Source: Trujillonella endophytica (GTDB lineage: Bacteria > Actinomycetota > Actinomycetes > Mycobacteriales > Geodermatophilaceae). Taken from it: DNA of 64,000 bases. The stretch's first letter is position 1, and every line of letters starts with the position of its first letter. The notes under the pieces are model-generated. The model was not told where the DNA came from. It worked only from the letters and a program-made list of their open reading frames with translations, and ran no database searches. The DNA is taken from contig NZ_JABGCI010000001.1 in NCBI RefSeq assembly GCF_019799905.1, positions 620,001-684,000 of the forward strand. Reading direction: 5' to 3'. Made by a program: the position numbers and the translations under genes. This document shows positions 7,950-17,051 of the stretch, piece after piece.

Positions 7950-9119
7950 GTGAAGGCGGTGACCTGGGCCGGCGTGAACAAGCTGTCGGTGGAGGACGTG
8001 CCCGAGCCGCAGATCCTCAACGACCACGACGTGATCCTGAGGGTGCGGCGGACGACGACGTGCGGCTCGGACCTGCACCTGCTGTCGGGCTACGTCCCCT
8101 TCATGCGGGCCGGCGACGTCATCGGCCACGAGTTCATGGGCGAGGTCGTCGAGGTCGGCAGGGGCGTGCGCGAGCGGGAGGTCGGCGACCGGGTCGTCGT
8201 CGCCTCGTTCGTCTCCTGCGGCAGCTGCTGGTACTGCCGGAACGAGATGTACTCGCTGTGCGACAACAGCAACCCCAACCCGGGCATCACCGAGGGGCTG
8301 TGGGGGCAGAGCGTCGGCGGGTGCATCGGCTACTCGCACGCACTCGGCGGCTACGCCGGCAGCCACGCGGAGTACGTGCGGGTGCCCTTCGCCGACGTCG
8401 GCAGCTTCGTCGTCCCGGACGGGGTCTCCGACGACCGGGCGCTGTTCGCCTCCGACGCGGCGTCCACCGCCTTCACCGGCGTGGACCTCGGCGGGGTGCA
8501 GCCCGGGGACACGGTCGCGGTGTGGGGCGCCGGAGGGGTCGGCCAGATGGCCGCGCGGCTGTCGGCGATCGTCGGCGCCGAGCGGGTGTTCGTGATCGAC
8601 CGGCTGCCCGAGCGGCTGGAGCAGGCGCGCACCTACGCGGGCGCGGAGACCATCGACTACACGGCGACCGACGTCGCGGCCGAGCTGCGCGAGCTCACCG
8701 GCGGCCGCGGACCCGACGTGTGCATCGAGGCCGTGGGCATGGAGGCGCACAGCCCCGGCCCGCAGGGCGTCTACGACCAGGTCAAGCAGCAGCTGCGACT
8801 GCAGACCGACCGGCCGACCGCCGTCCGCGAGGCGGTGATGGCCTGCCGCAAGGGCGGGAGCATCTTCACCCTCGGCGTCTTCGCGTCGATGGTGGACAAG
8901 TTCCCGCTCGGGGCGCTGATGAACAAGGGCCTCACCCTGCGCGGCGCCCAGGTGCACGGGCCGCGGTACATCCCGCGACTGCTCGAGCTCATGCAGCGCG
9001 ACGAACTGGTCACCGAGCACCTGGCCACCCACGTGATGCCGCTCAGCGAGGCGCCGCGGGGGTACGAGCTGTTCAAGGAGAAGCAGGACGGCTGCGTGCG
9101 CGCCGTCTTCACCCCCTGA
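7950..9119 (+). CDS. Zinc-dependent alcohol dehydrogenase, formaldehyde-dehydrogenase-like
   Basis: The 389-residue medium-chain dehydrogenase has the catalytic zinc site CGSDLHLLSGY and GHEFMGEVVEVG. The structural zinc Cys cluster is SCGSCWYCRNEMYSLC. The Rossmann motif is VAVWGAGGVGQMAARLSAI. The long inserts and the NSNPNPGITEGLWGQ stretch are typical of the glutathione-independent formaldehyde dehydrogenase-like subgroup that actinobacterial genomes carry in several copies. It should oxidise an alcohol or adduct with NAD(P); the substrate cannot be told from sequence. It follows the hypothetical gene at 7412, and a 55-bp palindromic element ends the unit. Confidence 0.8.
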   Translation: MKAVTWAGVNKLSVEDVPEPQILNDHDVILRVRRTTTCGSDLHLLSGYVPFMRAGDVIGHEFMGEVVEVGRGVREREVGDRVVVASFVSCGSCWYCRNEMYSLCDNSNPNPGITEGLWGQSVGGCIGYSHALGGYAGSHAEYVRVPFADVGSFVVPDGVSDDRALFASDAASTAFTGVDLGGVQPGDTVAVWGAGGVGQMAARLSAIVGAERVFVIDRLPERLEQARTYAGAETIDYTATDVAAELRELTGGRGPDVCIEAVGMEAHSPGPQGVYDQVKQQLRLQTDRPTAVREAVMACRKGGSIFTLGVFASMVDKFPLGALMNKGLTLRGAQVHGPRYIPRLLELMQRDELVTEHLATHVMPLSEAPRGYELFKEKQDGCVRAVFTP

Positions 9120-9125
9120 TCCGCC

Positions 9126-9180
9126 GAGATCTGCACAGTCGTCGCCCTCGGGCACTGATGCCGACGACTGTGCAGATCTC
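9126..9180. repeat. Dispersed palindromic element, copy A
   Basis: A perfect 19-bp inverted repeat (arm GAGATCTGCACAGTCGTCG) surrounds a 17-nt loop. It lies between the convergent alcohol dehydrogenase and DHA2 transporter genes. Related 55-bp copies lie at 25926-25980 and 61172-61226. The position at gene ends suggests a terminator role. Confidence 0.85.
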
Positions 9181-9189
9181 GTCGAGGGG

Positions 9190-10965
9190 CTAGTGGCGCG
9201 GGCCGCGGTCCGCCACGCCGTCGCCGGTCGTGCCGTCGCCCGCGGCCGGCCCCTGCGCCGGGCTGACCGAGGTGGGCGCGGCGGCGCCCGCGGCGCGGGT
9301 GGCGTCGTCGGCCTCCGTCGCATCCCCGGTGGCGGTCGCGTCCGCGGCCTCCTGCTGGGCCTGGATGCCGGACTTGTCGCTCAGCTCCAGCTGCGGCAGG
9401 AACAGCAGGACGAAGAACCCGACGGCCACCACGCCGGCGGCGATGAGGAACACCAGGTCGAGGGACTCGGAGAAGCCGACCCGGAACGCCTGGACAGCCT
9501 CGGGGGGCGCCGAGGAGATCGACGTCGTGTCGCTGAGCGCGGCGTCCACGTCGATCGTCCCGGCCATGTCGCCCAGCCCCGCGGAGCGGAAGGCGTTCCC
9601 GATCTCGACCGGCAGCCGGGTGAACAGCAGGGACAGGAAGACGGCGACGCCGAGGGTGCCGCCCATCTGCCGGAAGAACGTCACCGACGACGTGGCCACG
9701 CCCATCTCCCGGGGGGAGACGGCGTTCTGCACCGCGAGGATGACCGGCTGGAAGTTGAAGCCCAGGCCCAGGCCCAGCAGGATCATGAACGGCCACAGCG
9801 CCCAGATGGAGGTGTCGGCCCCCACGACGAACGACATCGACACCAGCGCGACGACCATGAAGACGATGCCGACCAGCGGGAAGACCTTGTAGCGGCCCGT
9901 CCGGCCGATGAGGATCCCGGAGCTCACGGCGCCGGTCATGATGCCGCCGACCATGGGGATCATCTGCAGGCCGGCGACCGTCGCGCTGGAGCCCTGCACG
10001 ATCTGCAGGTACTGGGGCAGCAGCAGGATGCCGCCGAACATGCCGGCGCCCATGACCACGCTGCCGATGCCGCCGATGGCGAACGTCCTGTTGCGGAACA
10101 GCCGCAGCGGCAGCATCGCGTCGTCGCCGTAGGCGCGCTCGGCGCCGAGGAAGAGCACGAAGCCGACGGCGCCGATGGCGTAGCAGGCCAGCGCCCCGCC
10201 CGAGCCCCAGCCCCAGGTGCGGCCCTGCTCGGCGACGATGAGCAGCGGCACGAGGAAGACGACCAGCGCCAGGGCGCCGGGCCAGTCGATGCGGTGCTCG
10301 CGCCGGCTGTGCGGCAGGTGCAGCACCCGGCTGACGACGACGAAGGCCGCGATGCCCAGCGGCACGTTGACCAGGAAGATCCAGCGCCAGCCGTCGAAGG
10401 TCAGCAGCTGGTCCTGGCCGGCGAGGAAGCCGCCGATGACCGGCCCGAGCACGCTCGACGTGCCGAAGACCGCCATGAAGAAGCCCTGGTACCGGGAGCG
10501 CTCCCGCGGCGGCACGATGTCGCCGATGATCGCCAGGGCCAGCGAGAGCAGGCCGCCGGCGCCGACGCCCTGGATCGCGCGGAAGGCCGCCAGCTGGTAC
10601 ATCGTCTCGGCGAAGGCGCAGGCCAGCGAGCCGACCACGAACACGGCGATGGCGAAGAGGTAGAACGGCCGGCGGCCGTAGACGTCGGACAGCTTCCCGT
10701 ACAGCGGCGTGGCGATCGTCGAGGTGATGAGGAACGCCGTGGTCGCCCACGCCTGCAGGTCGTAGCCGTCGAGGTCGTCGGCGATGGTCCGGATGGCGGT
10801 GGAGACGACCGTCTGGTCCAGGGCGGCCAGGAACATGCCGACCATCAGGCCGCCGAGGATCGTGACGATCTGCCGGTGCGTGAACCCGCCGTCGGCGTCG
10901 GGGGCGGCGGCCGCGGCACGCGCCTCGCTGCGCCGGGCGGCGGTACCCCGGGTGGTCTGGGTCAT
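9190..10965 (-). CDS. DHA2-family (EmrB/QacA) multidrug efflux transporter
   Basis: The 591-residue transporter has about 14 membrane segments and the features of drug:H+ antiporters. These are LDQTVVSTAIRTIADDL in helix 1, the helix 2-3 loop LYGKLSDVYGRRPFYL (motif A), FRAIQGVGAGGLLSLALAII and helix 5 with GPVIGGFLAG (motif C). The C-terminal 75 residues are Ala/Thr/Asp-rich and probably an unstructured cytoplasmic tail. Its ATG overlaps the TGA of the upstream MarR gene (ATGA at 10962-10965), so translation is coupled. The pairing suggests an efflux pump repressed by its own MarR regulator; the substrate is unknown. Confidence 0.87.
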   Translation of the reverse strand: MTQTTRGTAARRSEARAAAAAPDADGGFTHRQIVTILGGLMVGMFLAALDQTVVSTAIRTIADDLDGYDLQAWATTAFLITSTIATPLYGKLSDVYGRRPFYLFAIAVFVVGSLACAFAETMYQLAAFRAIQGVGAGGLLSLALAIIGDIVPPRERSRYQGFFMAVFGTSSVLGPVIGGFLAGQDQLLTFDGWRWIFLVNVPLGIAAFVVVSRVLHLPHSRREHRIDWPGALALVVFLVPLLIVAEQGRTWGWGSGGALACYAIGAVGFVLFLGAERAYGDDAMLPLRLFRNRTFAIGGIGSVVMGAGMFGGILLLPQYLQIVQGSSATVAGLQMIPMVGGIMTGAVSSGILIGRTGRYKVFPLVGIVFMVVALVSMSFVVGADTSIWALWPFMILLGLGLGFNFQPVILAVQNAVSPREMGVATSSVTFFRQMGGTLGVAVFLSLLFTRLPVEIGNAFRSAGLGDMAGTIDVDAALSDTTSISSAPPEAVQAFRVGFSESLDLVFLIAAGVVAVGFFVLLFLPQLELSDKSGIQAQQEAADATATGDATEADDATRAAGAAAPTSVSPAQGPAAGDGTTGDGVADRGPRH

Positions 10966-11471
10966 CGGGTCTCTCTCGGGGAGGGGAGGACGTCGGGAGC
11001 GGCGTCGGACGGCAGGACGGCGGTCAGGGCGTCCAGGAGGCGCCCGAAGAGCCCGGTGAGCGTGGCGAGGTCGGCGTCGTCCCAGTCGGCGGTGACGCGG
11101 TCGAGGACCGCCTCCCGCTCTGCCCGGAGCGACGCGAGAGCGGCGTGGCCGGCGTCGGTGACGACGAGCCTGCTGGCCCGGCCGTCCCGCTCGTCGGGGA
11201 CGCGCCGGACGAGGCCGCCCTCGACGAGCGTGGCGACGTGCCGGCTCACCGTGGAGGGGTCGGCGTGCACCAGGTCGGCGAGCGCGCCCTGGCGCAGCGG
11301 GCCGAGCCGGACGAGGGGGAACAGCAGCACGAAGGCCGCCCGCTCGCGGCTGTCGCCCGCGGTCGCGGCCTTCAACGCGTGGATCACCCGCATCATGCGC
11401 GGGAGCTGCTCGCCCAGGGCGTGCAGCTGCGCCTGCCGGGCGGTGTCGGCCGGCGAGACGGGACCGGACAC
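10962..11471 (-). CDS. MarR-family transcriptional regulator
   Basis: A 169-residue winged-helix regulator. The DNA-binding part runs from about residue 58: GPLRQGALADLVHADPSTVSRHVATLVEGGLVRRV, followed by the wing DERDGRASRLVVTDAG. Helices on both sides would form the dimer interface. MarR proteins usually repress a divergent or downstream efflux gene and release DNA when a phenolic or toxic ligand binds. Here the DHA2 transporter follows with a 4-nt overlap. The GTG at 11471 was chosen because a TGGAG-like site precedes it and because homologues start near this point; an earlier start is possible. An inverted repeat at 11517-11567 is a plausible operator. Confidence 0.8.
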   Translation of the reverse strand: MSGPVSPADTARQAQLHALGEQLPRMMRVIHALKAATAGDSRERAAFVLLFPLVRLGPLRQGALADLVHADPSTVSRHVATLVEGGLVRRVPDERDGRASRLVVTDAGHAALASLRAEREAVLDRVTADWDDADLATLTGLFGRLLDALTAVLPSDAAPDVLPSPRETR

Positions 11472-11516
11472 GGGCAGCTCCAGGAGACACGGGGACGGCG
11501 GGAGGCGCCGGAACAG

Positions 11517-11567
11517 GTGCACGGTACAACCTGTTGCGGGATACACGCACATGGTTGCGTACTGCAC
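11517..11567. promoter_or_regulatory. Candidate MarR operator/promoter upstream of the efflux operon
   Basis: GTGCACGGTACAACC at 11517-11531 and GGTTGCGTACTGCAC at 11553-11567 form an imperfect inverted repeat in an AT-richer patch. It lies 46 bp before the MarR start, the usual place for autoregulation. Confidence 0.4.
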
Positions 11568-11711
11568 AAGGCGTGATGTCGGGCACGCGGTCCGCCGGTC
11601 GCGCCGGACCGTGCGGCGGGGAGTGGGATCGTGGAGGGCCGGAACCCTGGAGGCAGAGCCGTACCGGCCACCCGACCAGACCCGCCGCGTACCCCGAGGA
11701 GGAGATCGACC

Positions 11712-14700
11712 ATGGCCGCCGACGCGCCGCCCGCCGGCGACCTCCGAGCGCGGCTGGCCTCGCTCGCCCTGGAGGACGAGCACCGCCTCGGTCGCCGCCT
11801 CGACGGCACCCGGCGCACCCGGGACGCCGAGGCGCGGGCCCGCCAGCGGGACCGGATCCTCGCCGACGTCGCGACCGCCGAGGAGCGCATCGCCCGCCGC
11901 CGGGCCGCCGTCCCGCCCGTCACCTACCCGGCCGAGCTGCCCGTCTCCGCCCGCCGTGACGACATCGCCGAGGCGCTCCGGGAGCACCAGGTCGTGGTGG
12001 TCGCGGGGGAGACCGGCTCGGGCAAGACCACTCAGCTGCCCAAGATCGCGCTGGAGCTGGGCCGCGGCGTGCGCGGGCGGATCGGGCACACCCAGCCGCG
12101 GCGCATCGCGGCGCGCACCGTGGCGGAGCGGATCGCCGAGGAGCTCCAGCGCCCGTTGGGCGACGTGGTCGGCTGGAAGGTCCGGTTCACCGACCAGGTG
12201 TCGGACTCGACGCTGGTCAAGGTCATGACCGACGGCGTGCTGCTCGCCGAGATCGCGCACGACCGGCTGCTGCGCCAGTACGACACGCTGATCATCGACG
12301 AGGCGCACGAGCGCAGCCTCAACATCGACTTCCTGCTGGGCTACCTGGCCCGCATCCTGCCCCGTCGTCCCGACCTCAAGGTCGTCATCACCTCGGCCAC
12401 GATCGACGTCGAGCGGATCGCCAGGCACTTCTCGGGGAACGGCGCGGAGGTGCCGGTCGTCGAGGTGACCGGCCGCACCTACCCGGTCGAGGTCCGCTAT
12501 CGCCCGGTGGTGGACCCGGACGATCCGGACGCCGACGACGAGCGCGACCAGGTCACCGCGATCGGCGACGCGGTACAGGAGCTGGTCGGGGAGGGGCCGG
12601 GCGACGTCCTGGTCTTCCTGGCCGGGGAGCGGGAGATCCGGGACACCGCCGACGCGCTGACCGACCGCTTCCCGGGCGTGGAGGTGCTGCCGCTCTACTC
12701 GCGGCTGTCGGCCGCCGACCAGCACCGGGTCTTCGAGCCGCACACCGGCCGGCGGGTCGTCCTGGCCACCAACGTGGCCGAGACGTCCCTGACGGTCCCC
12801 GGCATCCGGTACGTCGTCGACCCGGGGACGGCGCGCATCTCCCGGTACAGCGCGCGCACGAAGGTGCAGCGCCTCCCCATCGAGCCGATCAGCCAGGCCT
12901 CGGCCCGGCAGCGCTCGGGCCGGTGCGGCCGCACCTCCGACGGCATCGCGATCCGGCTGTACACGCAGGCCGACTTCGACGCGCGCCCCGAGTACACCGA
13001 TCCGGAGATCCTGCGCACCAGCCTCGCGGCGGTGCTGCTGCAGATGGCCTCGCTCGACCTGGGCAGGGGGCAGGAGGGGGTCGAGGCGTTCCCCTTCATC
13101 GACCCGCCGGACCGGCGCGCGGTCGCCGACGGCCTGGCCCTGCTGGCCGAGCTCGGCGCACTCGACGACGCCGGTGCGCTGACGCCCGTCGGCCGCGCGC
13201 TGGCGGCGCTGCCCCTGGACCCGCGGCTGGCCCGCATGGTGGTCGAGGCCGACCGGCGCGGCGTGCTCGACGAGGTGCTGGTGATCGCCGCCGGCCTGAC
13301 CATCCAGGACCCGCGGGAGCGTCCGGCGGAGCACCAGCAGGCCGCGGACCAGCTGCACGCCCGGTTCGCCGACGAGAACTCCGACTTCCTCGCCCTGCTC
13401 AACCTGTGGCGGTACCTGGAGGAGCAGCAGGACGCCCTCTCGGGCAGTGCCTTCCGGCGCACGGTGAAGCGCGAGTTCCTCCACTACCTGCGGATCCGCG
13501 AGTGGCAGGACCTCTACGGCCAGCTGCGCGGCACGGCCCGCCGGCTCGGCATGACGCTGGGCGGGCCGGCGGTCGAGCCCGACGAGCGGGGCATCACCAC
13601 CGCGCTGCTGGCGGGGCTGCTGTCGCAGATCGGCCTGCAGGTCGAGGACGCGAAGGGGCAGCAGCAGAAGGACGGCGACCGTCGCCGCGGCAGCCGCGAG
13701 TACCTCGGCGTCCGCAACGCCCGCTTCGTCCTCGCGCCGGGCACCCCGCTGGCGAGGAAGCCGCCCCGGTGGGTCGTCGCGGCCGAGCTGGTGGAGACCA
13801 ATCGGCTGTTCGCCCGCACGGTCGCCCGGATCGACCCGGAGACCGTCGAGCAGCTGGCCGACCACCTGGTCAAGCGCGAGTACTCCGAGCCGCGGTGGGA
13901 CGCCAGGCGCGGCTCCGTCGTCGCCACGGAGCGGGTCACCCTCCACGGACTCCCGCTCGTGGTGGGCCGCCGGGTGCAGTACGGCTCGATCGACCCCGTC
14001 GTCTCCCGCGAGCTGTTCATCCGGCACGCCCTGGTGCAGGGCGAGTGGACGACGCACCACCGGTTCTGGGCGGACAACCAGCGGGCGCTGGAGCGGGTCG
14101 CCGAGCTCGAGGAGCGCGCCCGCCGCCGCGACATCCGGGTCGACGACGAGACCCTGTTCGAGCTCTACGACGCCCGGATACCGGCCGAGGTCGTCTCCAC
14201 GCGGCACTTCGACCGGTGGTGGAAGGAGGCCCGGCGCAGGACGCCGGACCTCCTCACCCTCACGCCGGAGCTGCTCACGAACGCGGCGAGCGCCGGGCAG
14301 GTGCGCGAGGAGGACTTCCCCGACGCCGTCCCGCTGACGCAGGGCCTCACCCTCCCGCTGTCCTACGCCTTCGCGCCGGGCGCGCCGGAGGACGGCGTCA
14401 CCGTCGACGTCCCGCTCGCGGTGCTGGACACCGTCGCGGAGCGGACGGCGGGCAGCTCGCTGGCGTTCACCGTGCCGGGCCTGCGCGAGGAGCTGGTGAC
14501 GGCGCTGCTGCGCACCCTGCCCAAGCAGATCCGTCGCGCGCTGGTGCCGATCCCCGACCGCGTGCGGGAGATGCTGCCGCGGATCGAGGCCACCGAGCCG
14601 CTGCTGCCGGCGCTGGAGCGCGAGCTGCGCCGGACCGCGGGCGTCGTCGTCCCCCCGGACGCCTGGGCGCCGGAGCAGGTCCCCGGCCACCTGCGCGCCA

Positions 14701-15701
14701 CCTTCCGGGTGGTCGACGACCGCTCCCGGACGCTGGCCACCGGCAAGGACCTGCACGCCCTGCGTGCCGAGGTCGCGCCGCACAGCCGGGCGAGCCTGGC
14801 GCGGGCGGCCGCCGACCTGGAACGCACCGGGCTGGCCGCGTGGACCGTCGGTGACCTGCCGCGGACGGTGGAGGTCCGCCGCGGCGGGCACGTCGTCACG
14901 GCCTTCCCGGCCGTGGTCGACGAGGGCGAGACCGCCGGCGTGCGCGTCGTGGCGACCCAGGCCGAGGCCGACCGCCTGCACTGGCGCGGCGTCCGCCGCC
15001 TGCTGGTGCTCGCGGCCGGCTCCCCGGTCCGGCAGGTGACCAAGGGGCTCGGCCCGCGCTCGCGCCTGGCGCTCCAGTTCAACCCCGACGGGGAGATCGC
15101 CGACCTCGTCGCCGACTGCGTGGACGCCGCCGCGGACGAGCTGATGGCCGCGGCCGGCGGCCCGCCGCGGGAGGAGGCGGCGTTCACCGCGCTCGTGGGG
15201 ACCGCCCGCGGGCAGCTGCCCGCGCTGACGAAGGACGTCGTGACGCGGGTGGAGGCGGTGCTCACCCAGGCGCGCGAGGTCGCCGTGGCGCTCGGCGCCG
15301 CCCCCGCCCGCCGGGTGCCCGACGCCGCGATCGCGGACCTGCGCCGGCAGATGGCCGGTCTCCTGCACAAGGGTTTCGTCGCCACGACCGGCCGGCGCCG
15401 GCTGCCCGACGTCGTCCGGTACCTCACGGGGATGGCGCACCGGCTCGAGAAGCTCCCCGCCAACGCCGCCCGCGACGCGTTGTGGATGCAGCAGGTCGAG
15501 GCCGTGACCGCCGAGTACGACCAGCTGCGCCGCCGGGTGCCGCCCGGCGCCTCGCCCGACGACCCCGTCGTCCGTGTCCGGTGGATGATCGAGGAGCTGC
15601 GGGTCGCGCTGTTCGCCCAGCAGCTCGGCACCCCGCGCGCGGTCTCCGAGCAGCGGATCTACAAGGCGATCGACCAGCTGATGGACCGCGTCCCCGCCTG
15701 A
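11712..15701 (+). CDS. hrpA: ATP-dependent RNA helicase HrpA
   Basis: The 1329-residue DEAH-box helicase has Walker A GETGSGKT at 99-106, HTQPRRIAARTVAERIAEEL (motif Ia), IIDEAHERS at 194-202, TSATID (motif III) and QRSGRCGR (motif VI) around 420. The helicase-associated domain follows. The very long C-terminal region (about residues 600-1329) matches the DUF3418-type extension that marks HrpA and separates it from the shorter HrpB. HrpA unwinds RNA, and in E. coli it processes fimbrial mRNA and helps rescue stalled ribosomes. The ATG follows GAGGAGGAGATCGACC. It is a lone gene, convergent with the HTH gene that ends seven bases downstream. Confidence 0.92.
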   Translation: MAADAPPAGDLRARLASLALEDEHRLGRRLDGTRRTRDAEARARQRDRILADVATAEERIARRRAAVPPVTYPAELPVSARRDDIAEALREHQVVVVAGETGSGKTTQLPKIALELGRGVRGRIGHTQPRRIAARTVAERIAEELQRPLGDVVGWKVRFTDQVSDSTLVKVMTDGVLLAEIAHDRLLRQYDTLIIDEAHERSLNIDFLLGYLARILPRRPDLKVVITSATIDVERIARHFSGNGAEVPVVEVTGRTYPVEVRYRPVVDPDDPDADDERDQVTAIGDAVQELVGEGPGDVLVFLAGEREIRDTADALTDRFPGVEVLPLYSRLSAADQHRVFEPHTGRRVVLATNVAETSLTVPGIRYVVDPGTARISRYSARTKVQRLPIEPISQASARQRSGRCGRTSDGIAIRLYTQADFDARPEYTDPEILRTSLAAVLLQMASLDLGRGQEGVEAFPFIDPPDRRAVADGLALLAELGALDDAGALTPVGRALAALPLDPRLARMVVEADRRGVLDEVLVIAAGLTIQDPRERPAEHQQAADQLHARFADENSDFLALLNLWRYLEEQQDALSGSAFRRTVKREFLHYLRIREWQDLYGQLRGTARRLGMTLGGPAVEPDERGITTALLAGLLSQIGLQVEDAKGQQQKDGDRRRGSREYLGVRNARFVLAPGTPLARKPPRWVVAAELVETNRLFARTVARIDPETVEQLADHLVKREYSEPRWDARRGSVVATERVTLHGLPLVVGRRVQYGSIDPVVSRELFIRHALVQGEWTTHHRFWADNQRALERVAELEERARRRDIRVDDETLFELYDARIPAEVVSTRHFDRWWKEARRRTPDLLTLTPELLTNAASAGQVREEDFPDAVPLTQGLTLPLSYAFAPGAPEDGVTVDVPLAVLDTVAERTAGSSLAFTVPGLREELVTALLRTLPKQIRRALVPIPDRVREMLPRIEATEPLLPALERELRRTAGVVVPPDAWAPEQVPGHLRATFRVVDDRSRTLATGKDLHALRAEVAPHSRASLARAAADLERTGLAAWTVGDLPRTVEVRRGGHVVTAFPAVVDEGETAGVRVVATQAEADRLHWRGVRRLLVLAAGSPVRQVTKGLGPRSRLALQFNPDGEIADLVADCVDAAADELMAAAGGPPREEAAFTALVGTARGQLPALTKDVVTRVEAVLTQAREVAVALGAAPARRVPDAAIADLRRQMAGLLHKGFVATTGRRRLPDVVRYLTGMAHRLEKLPANAARDALWMQQVEAVTAEYDQLRRRVPPGASPDDPVVRVRWMIEELRVALFAQQLGTPRAVSEQRIYKAIDQLMDRVPA

Positions 15702-15707
15702 CGCCGG

Positions 15708-16094
15708 CTAGACCTGCTGGGCGGGGGTGAGGTCGTCCTCGGGGCGTTCGCGCAGCAGAGCGGAGATGCGCTGGCGGGTGACCCCGAACAGGGCCGCGAT
15801 CCGGTTGATGCTCACCTGCTCGGCGTGCAGGGCGTGGGCCTGCTCCCGCCGCCAGGCGCTGCCGGCGGTCGCCAGGGTGGCGAGCACCGTGCTGATCCGC
15901 TCGACGATCAGCGGGCGTGACTCGTCGGTCACGATGTCGAGCCAGGCATGGCCGGCCTCGCGCTGCGCCAGCAGCTGCTCTGCCCGCTCCCGGGCGGAGC
16001 GCAGCTCCTCGGCGCAGAGGTCCAGTGCGCCCACGAGGGCGCGGAGCGCCGCCTTGGCGGGTTCCTCGTCCAGGCCGACGTCCGTAGCCACCAC
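15708..16094 (-). CDS. Small helix-turn-helix protein
   Basis: About 128 residues. A helical, charged N-terminal half includes AEELRSARERAEQLLAQREA. The C-terminal helix-turn-helix, QVSINRIAALFGVTRQRISA, resembles resolvase- or sigma-70 region 4-type HTH motifs. No enzyme domain is present. The start is uncertain: GTG codons at 16112, 16094 and 16091 are in frame, and the one at 16094 has GAGCGGAG upstream. The 200 bp upstream hold many TGCA-centred repeats, which this protein could bind. The family is not one I can name, and the partner or target is unknown. Confidence 0.6.
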   Translation of the reverse strand: MVATDVGLDEEPAKAALRALVGALDLCAEELRSARERAEQLLAQREAGHAWLDIVTDESRPLIVERISTVLATLATAGSAWRREQAHALHAEQVSINRIAALFGVTRQRISALLRERPEDDLTPAQQV

Positions 16095-16135
16095 TGCTCC
16101 GCTCGCTCGCACGGCCCGGATGGAGGCCGACTCGG

Positions 16136-16264
16136 TTGCCCACTATGCATCTGAAGAGGGGTTGCATGCAAGAGCGGTGACATGCAATGGCCGTGACACG
16201 CAAGGGGGGTTGCAGAGGGGCGCCATCGCATGTTTCCGTTGAGTACCACCGGATGGCACGCAAC
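16136..16264. repeat. Iteron-like cluster of CAYGCAA/TTGCATG words
   Basis: In 130 bp there are seven related words: ATGCAT (16145), TTGCATGCAA (16162), CATGCAATGG (16181), CACGCAAGG (16197), GTTGCAGAGG (16209), TCGCATG (16226) and CACGCAAC (16257). GTGACATGCAA at 16177 and GTGACACGCAA at 16193 are direct repeats 16 bp apart. The cluster lies between the divergent HTH gene and ATPase-like gene and is AT-richer than the genome. Confidence 0.55.
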
Positions 16265-16309
16265 ATCGACATCAGCGCCTGCCGTCACTGCTCTCGACAC
16301 GGAGGCCTC

Positions 16310-16699
16310 TTGTCCACCCTGACTGCGTCCATGGACCTCCGGCCCTCCGCACGCAGCGTCCCCGTCGCCCGGCACCTGGTGCTCGACCTGCTCCGTTCCT
16401 GGCAGGCGCTGCACGACGCGGAGGACGCCGCACTCCTGGTGACCGAACTGGTCGCGAACGTCGTCGACCACGTCGGCGGGGCGGAGCCCTTCACGCTCGA
16501 GGTGTCCCTGGCCGAGGACTGGCTCCGCATCGGCGTCGTCGACGGCTCGTCGGTGCGCCCCGTCGTCCGCGAGCTCGACACCGGCCACCCCCGCGGCCGC
16601 GGCATGCGCATGGTCGCGGCGATCGCCGACCGCTGGGGCGCCGAGGACCACTGCGGCGGCAAGCGCGTCTGGTTCGACCTCCGCCCGCCGGGCCTGTGA
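16310..16699 (+). CDS. ATP-binding, anti-sigma-factor-kinase-like protein
   Basis: A 129-residue single-domain GHKL ATPase of the RsbW/SpoIIAB type that is abundant in actinobacteria. The N box is visible in LLVTELVANVVDHVGG, the G1 box in IGVVDGSSVRPVV and the G2 box in HPRGRGMRMVAAIADRWG. Such proteins bind ATP, and some phosphorylate or hold an anti-sigma antagonist; many orphan copies have no known partner. The start is unusual: a TTG at 16310 follows GGAGG closely (4 nt). ATG codons at 16253 and 16331 are alternatives without a good site. No sigma factor or antagonist gene lies next to it. Confidence 0.65.
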   Translation: MSTLTASMDLRPSARSVPVARHLVLDLLRSWQALHDAEDAALLVTELVANVVDHVGGAEPFTLEVSLAEDWLRIGVVDGSSVRPVVRELDTGHPRGRGMRMVAAIADRWGAEDHCGGKRVWFDLRPPGL

Positions 16700-16783
16700 C
16701 GTGCCCGTCCCCGGGTTTGGCCCTGCCGGTGGACGGGGAGGGGCGGAGGGACGATCCGTCCCGCAAGTCGAAGGAGATGCGCG

Positions 16784-16948
16784 ATGACCGAGCCCGGTAC
16801 GAACGCCGCCGGTGAGGGCCTGTCCGACGAGGAGATGATCGAGACGGTCGCCGGCCAGACCGACAGCGCCTCCGAGCACGCCGACCAGGCCGGCAAGGAC
16901 TGGGCGGGCAAGGACCTCGACGCGCCCGCCCCCACGGACGAGGGCTGA
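16784..16948 (+). CDS. Small acidic protein
   Basis: A 54-residue, strongly acidic protein with an AAGGAG ribosome site ten bases before its ATG. It begins MTEPGTNAAGEGLSDEEMIE and ends in APAPTDEG. There is no Cys, signal peptide or membrane segment, and it is likely disordered or forms short helices. Codon usage (G or C at third positions) and the clear ribosome site support a real gene. I recognise no family. It stands alone between the ATPase-like gene and the P450 gene. Confidence 0.6.
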   Translation: MTEPGTNAAGEGLSDEEMIETVAGQTDSASEHADQAGKDWAGKDLDAPAPTDEG

Positions 16949-17051
16949 GGTCCCGCGCCGCCCGGGACGACCGGGCGGCGCCGGGGCACGGCCGGACGGC
17001 CACTGGGAGACTGCCGGCGCACGTCGGCACGCAGCCCCGGAGGAGCCGCCC

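Noticed and set aside
9193..12228. A plus-strand open frame of about 1000 codons across the DHA2 transporter and into hrpA
   Set aside because: Low-complexity Gly/Arg/Asp composition, no domain, opposite to a clear transporter gene.
10962..15440. A minus-strand open frame of nearly 1500 codons opposite hrpA
   Set aside because: Only the last 169 codons (MarR) have a domain and a ribosome site. The rest is the antisense shadow of hrpA, common at this GC content.
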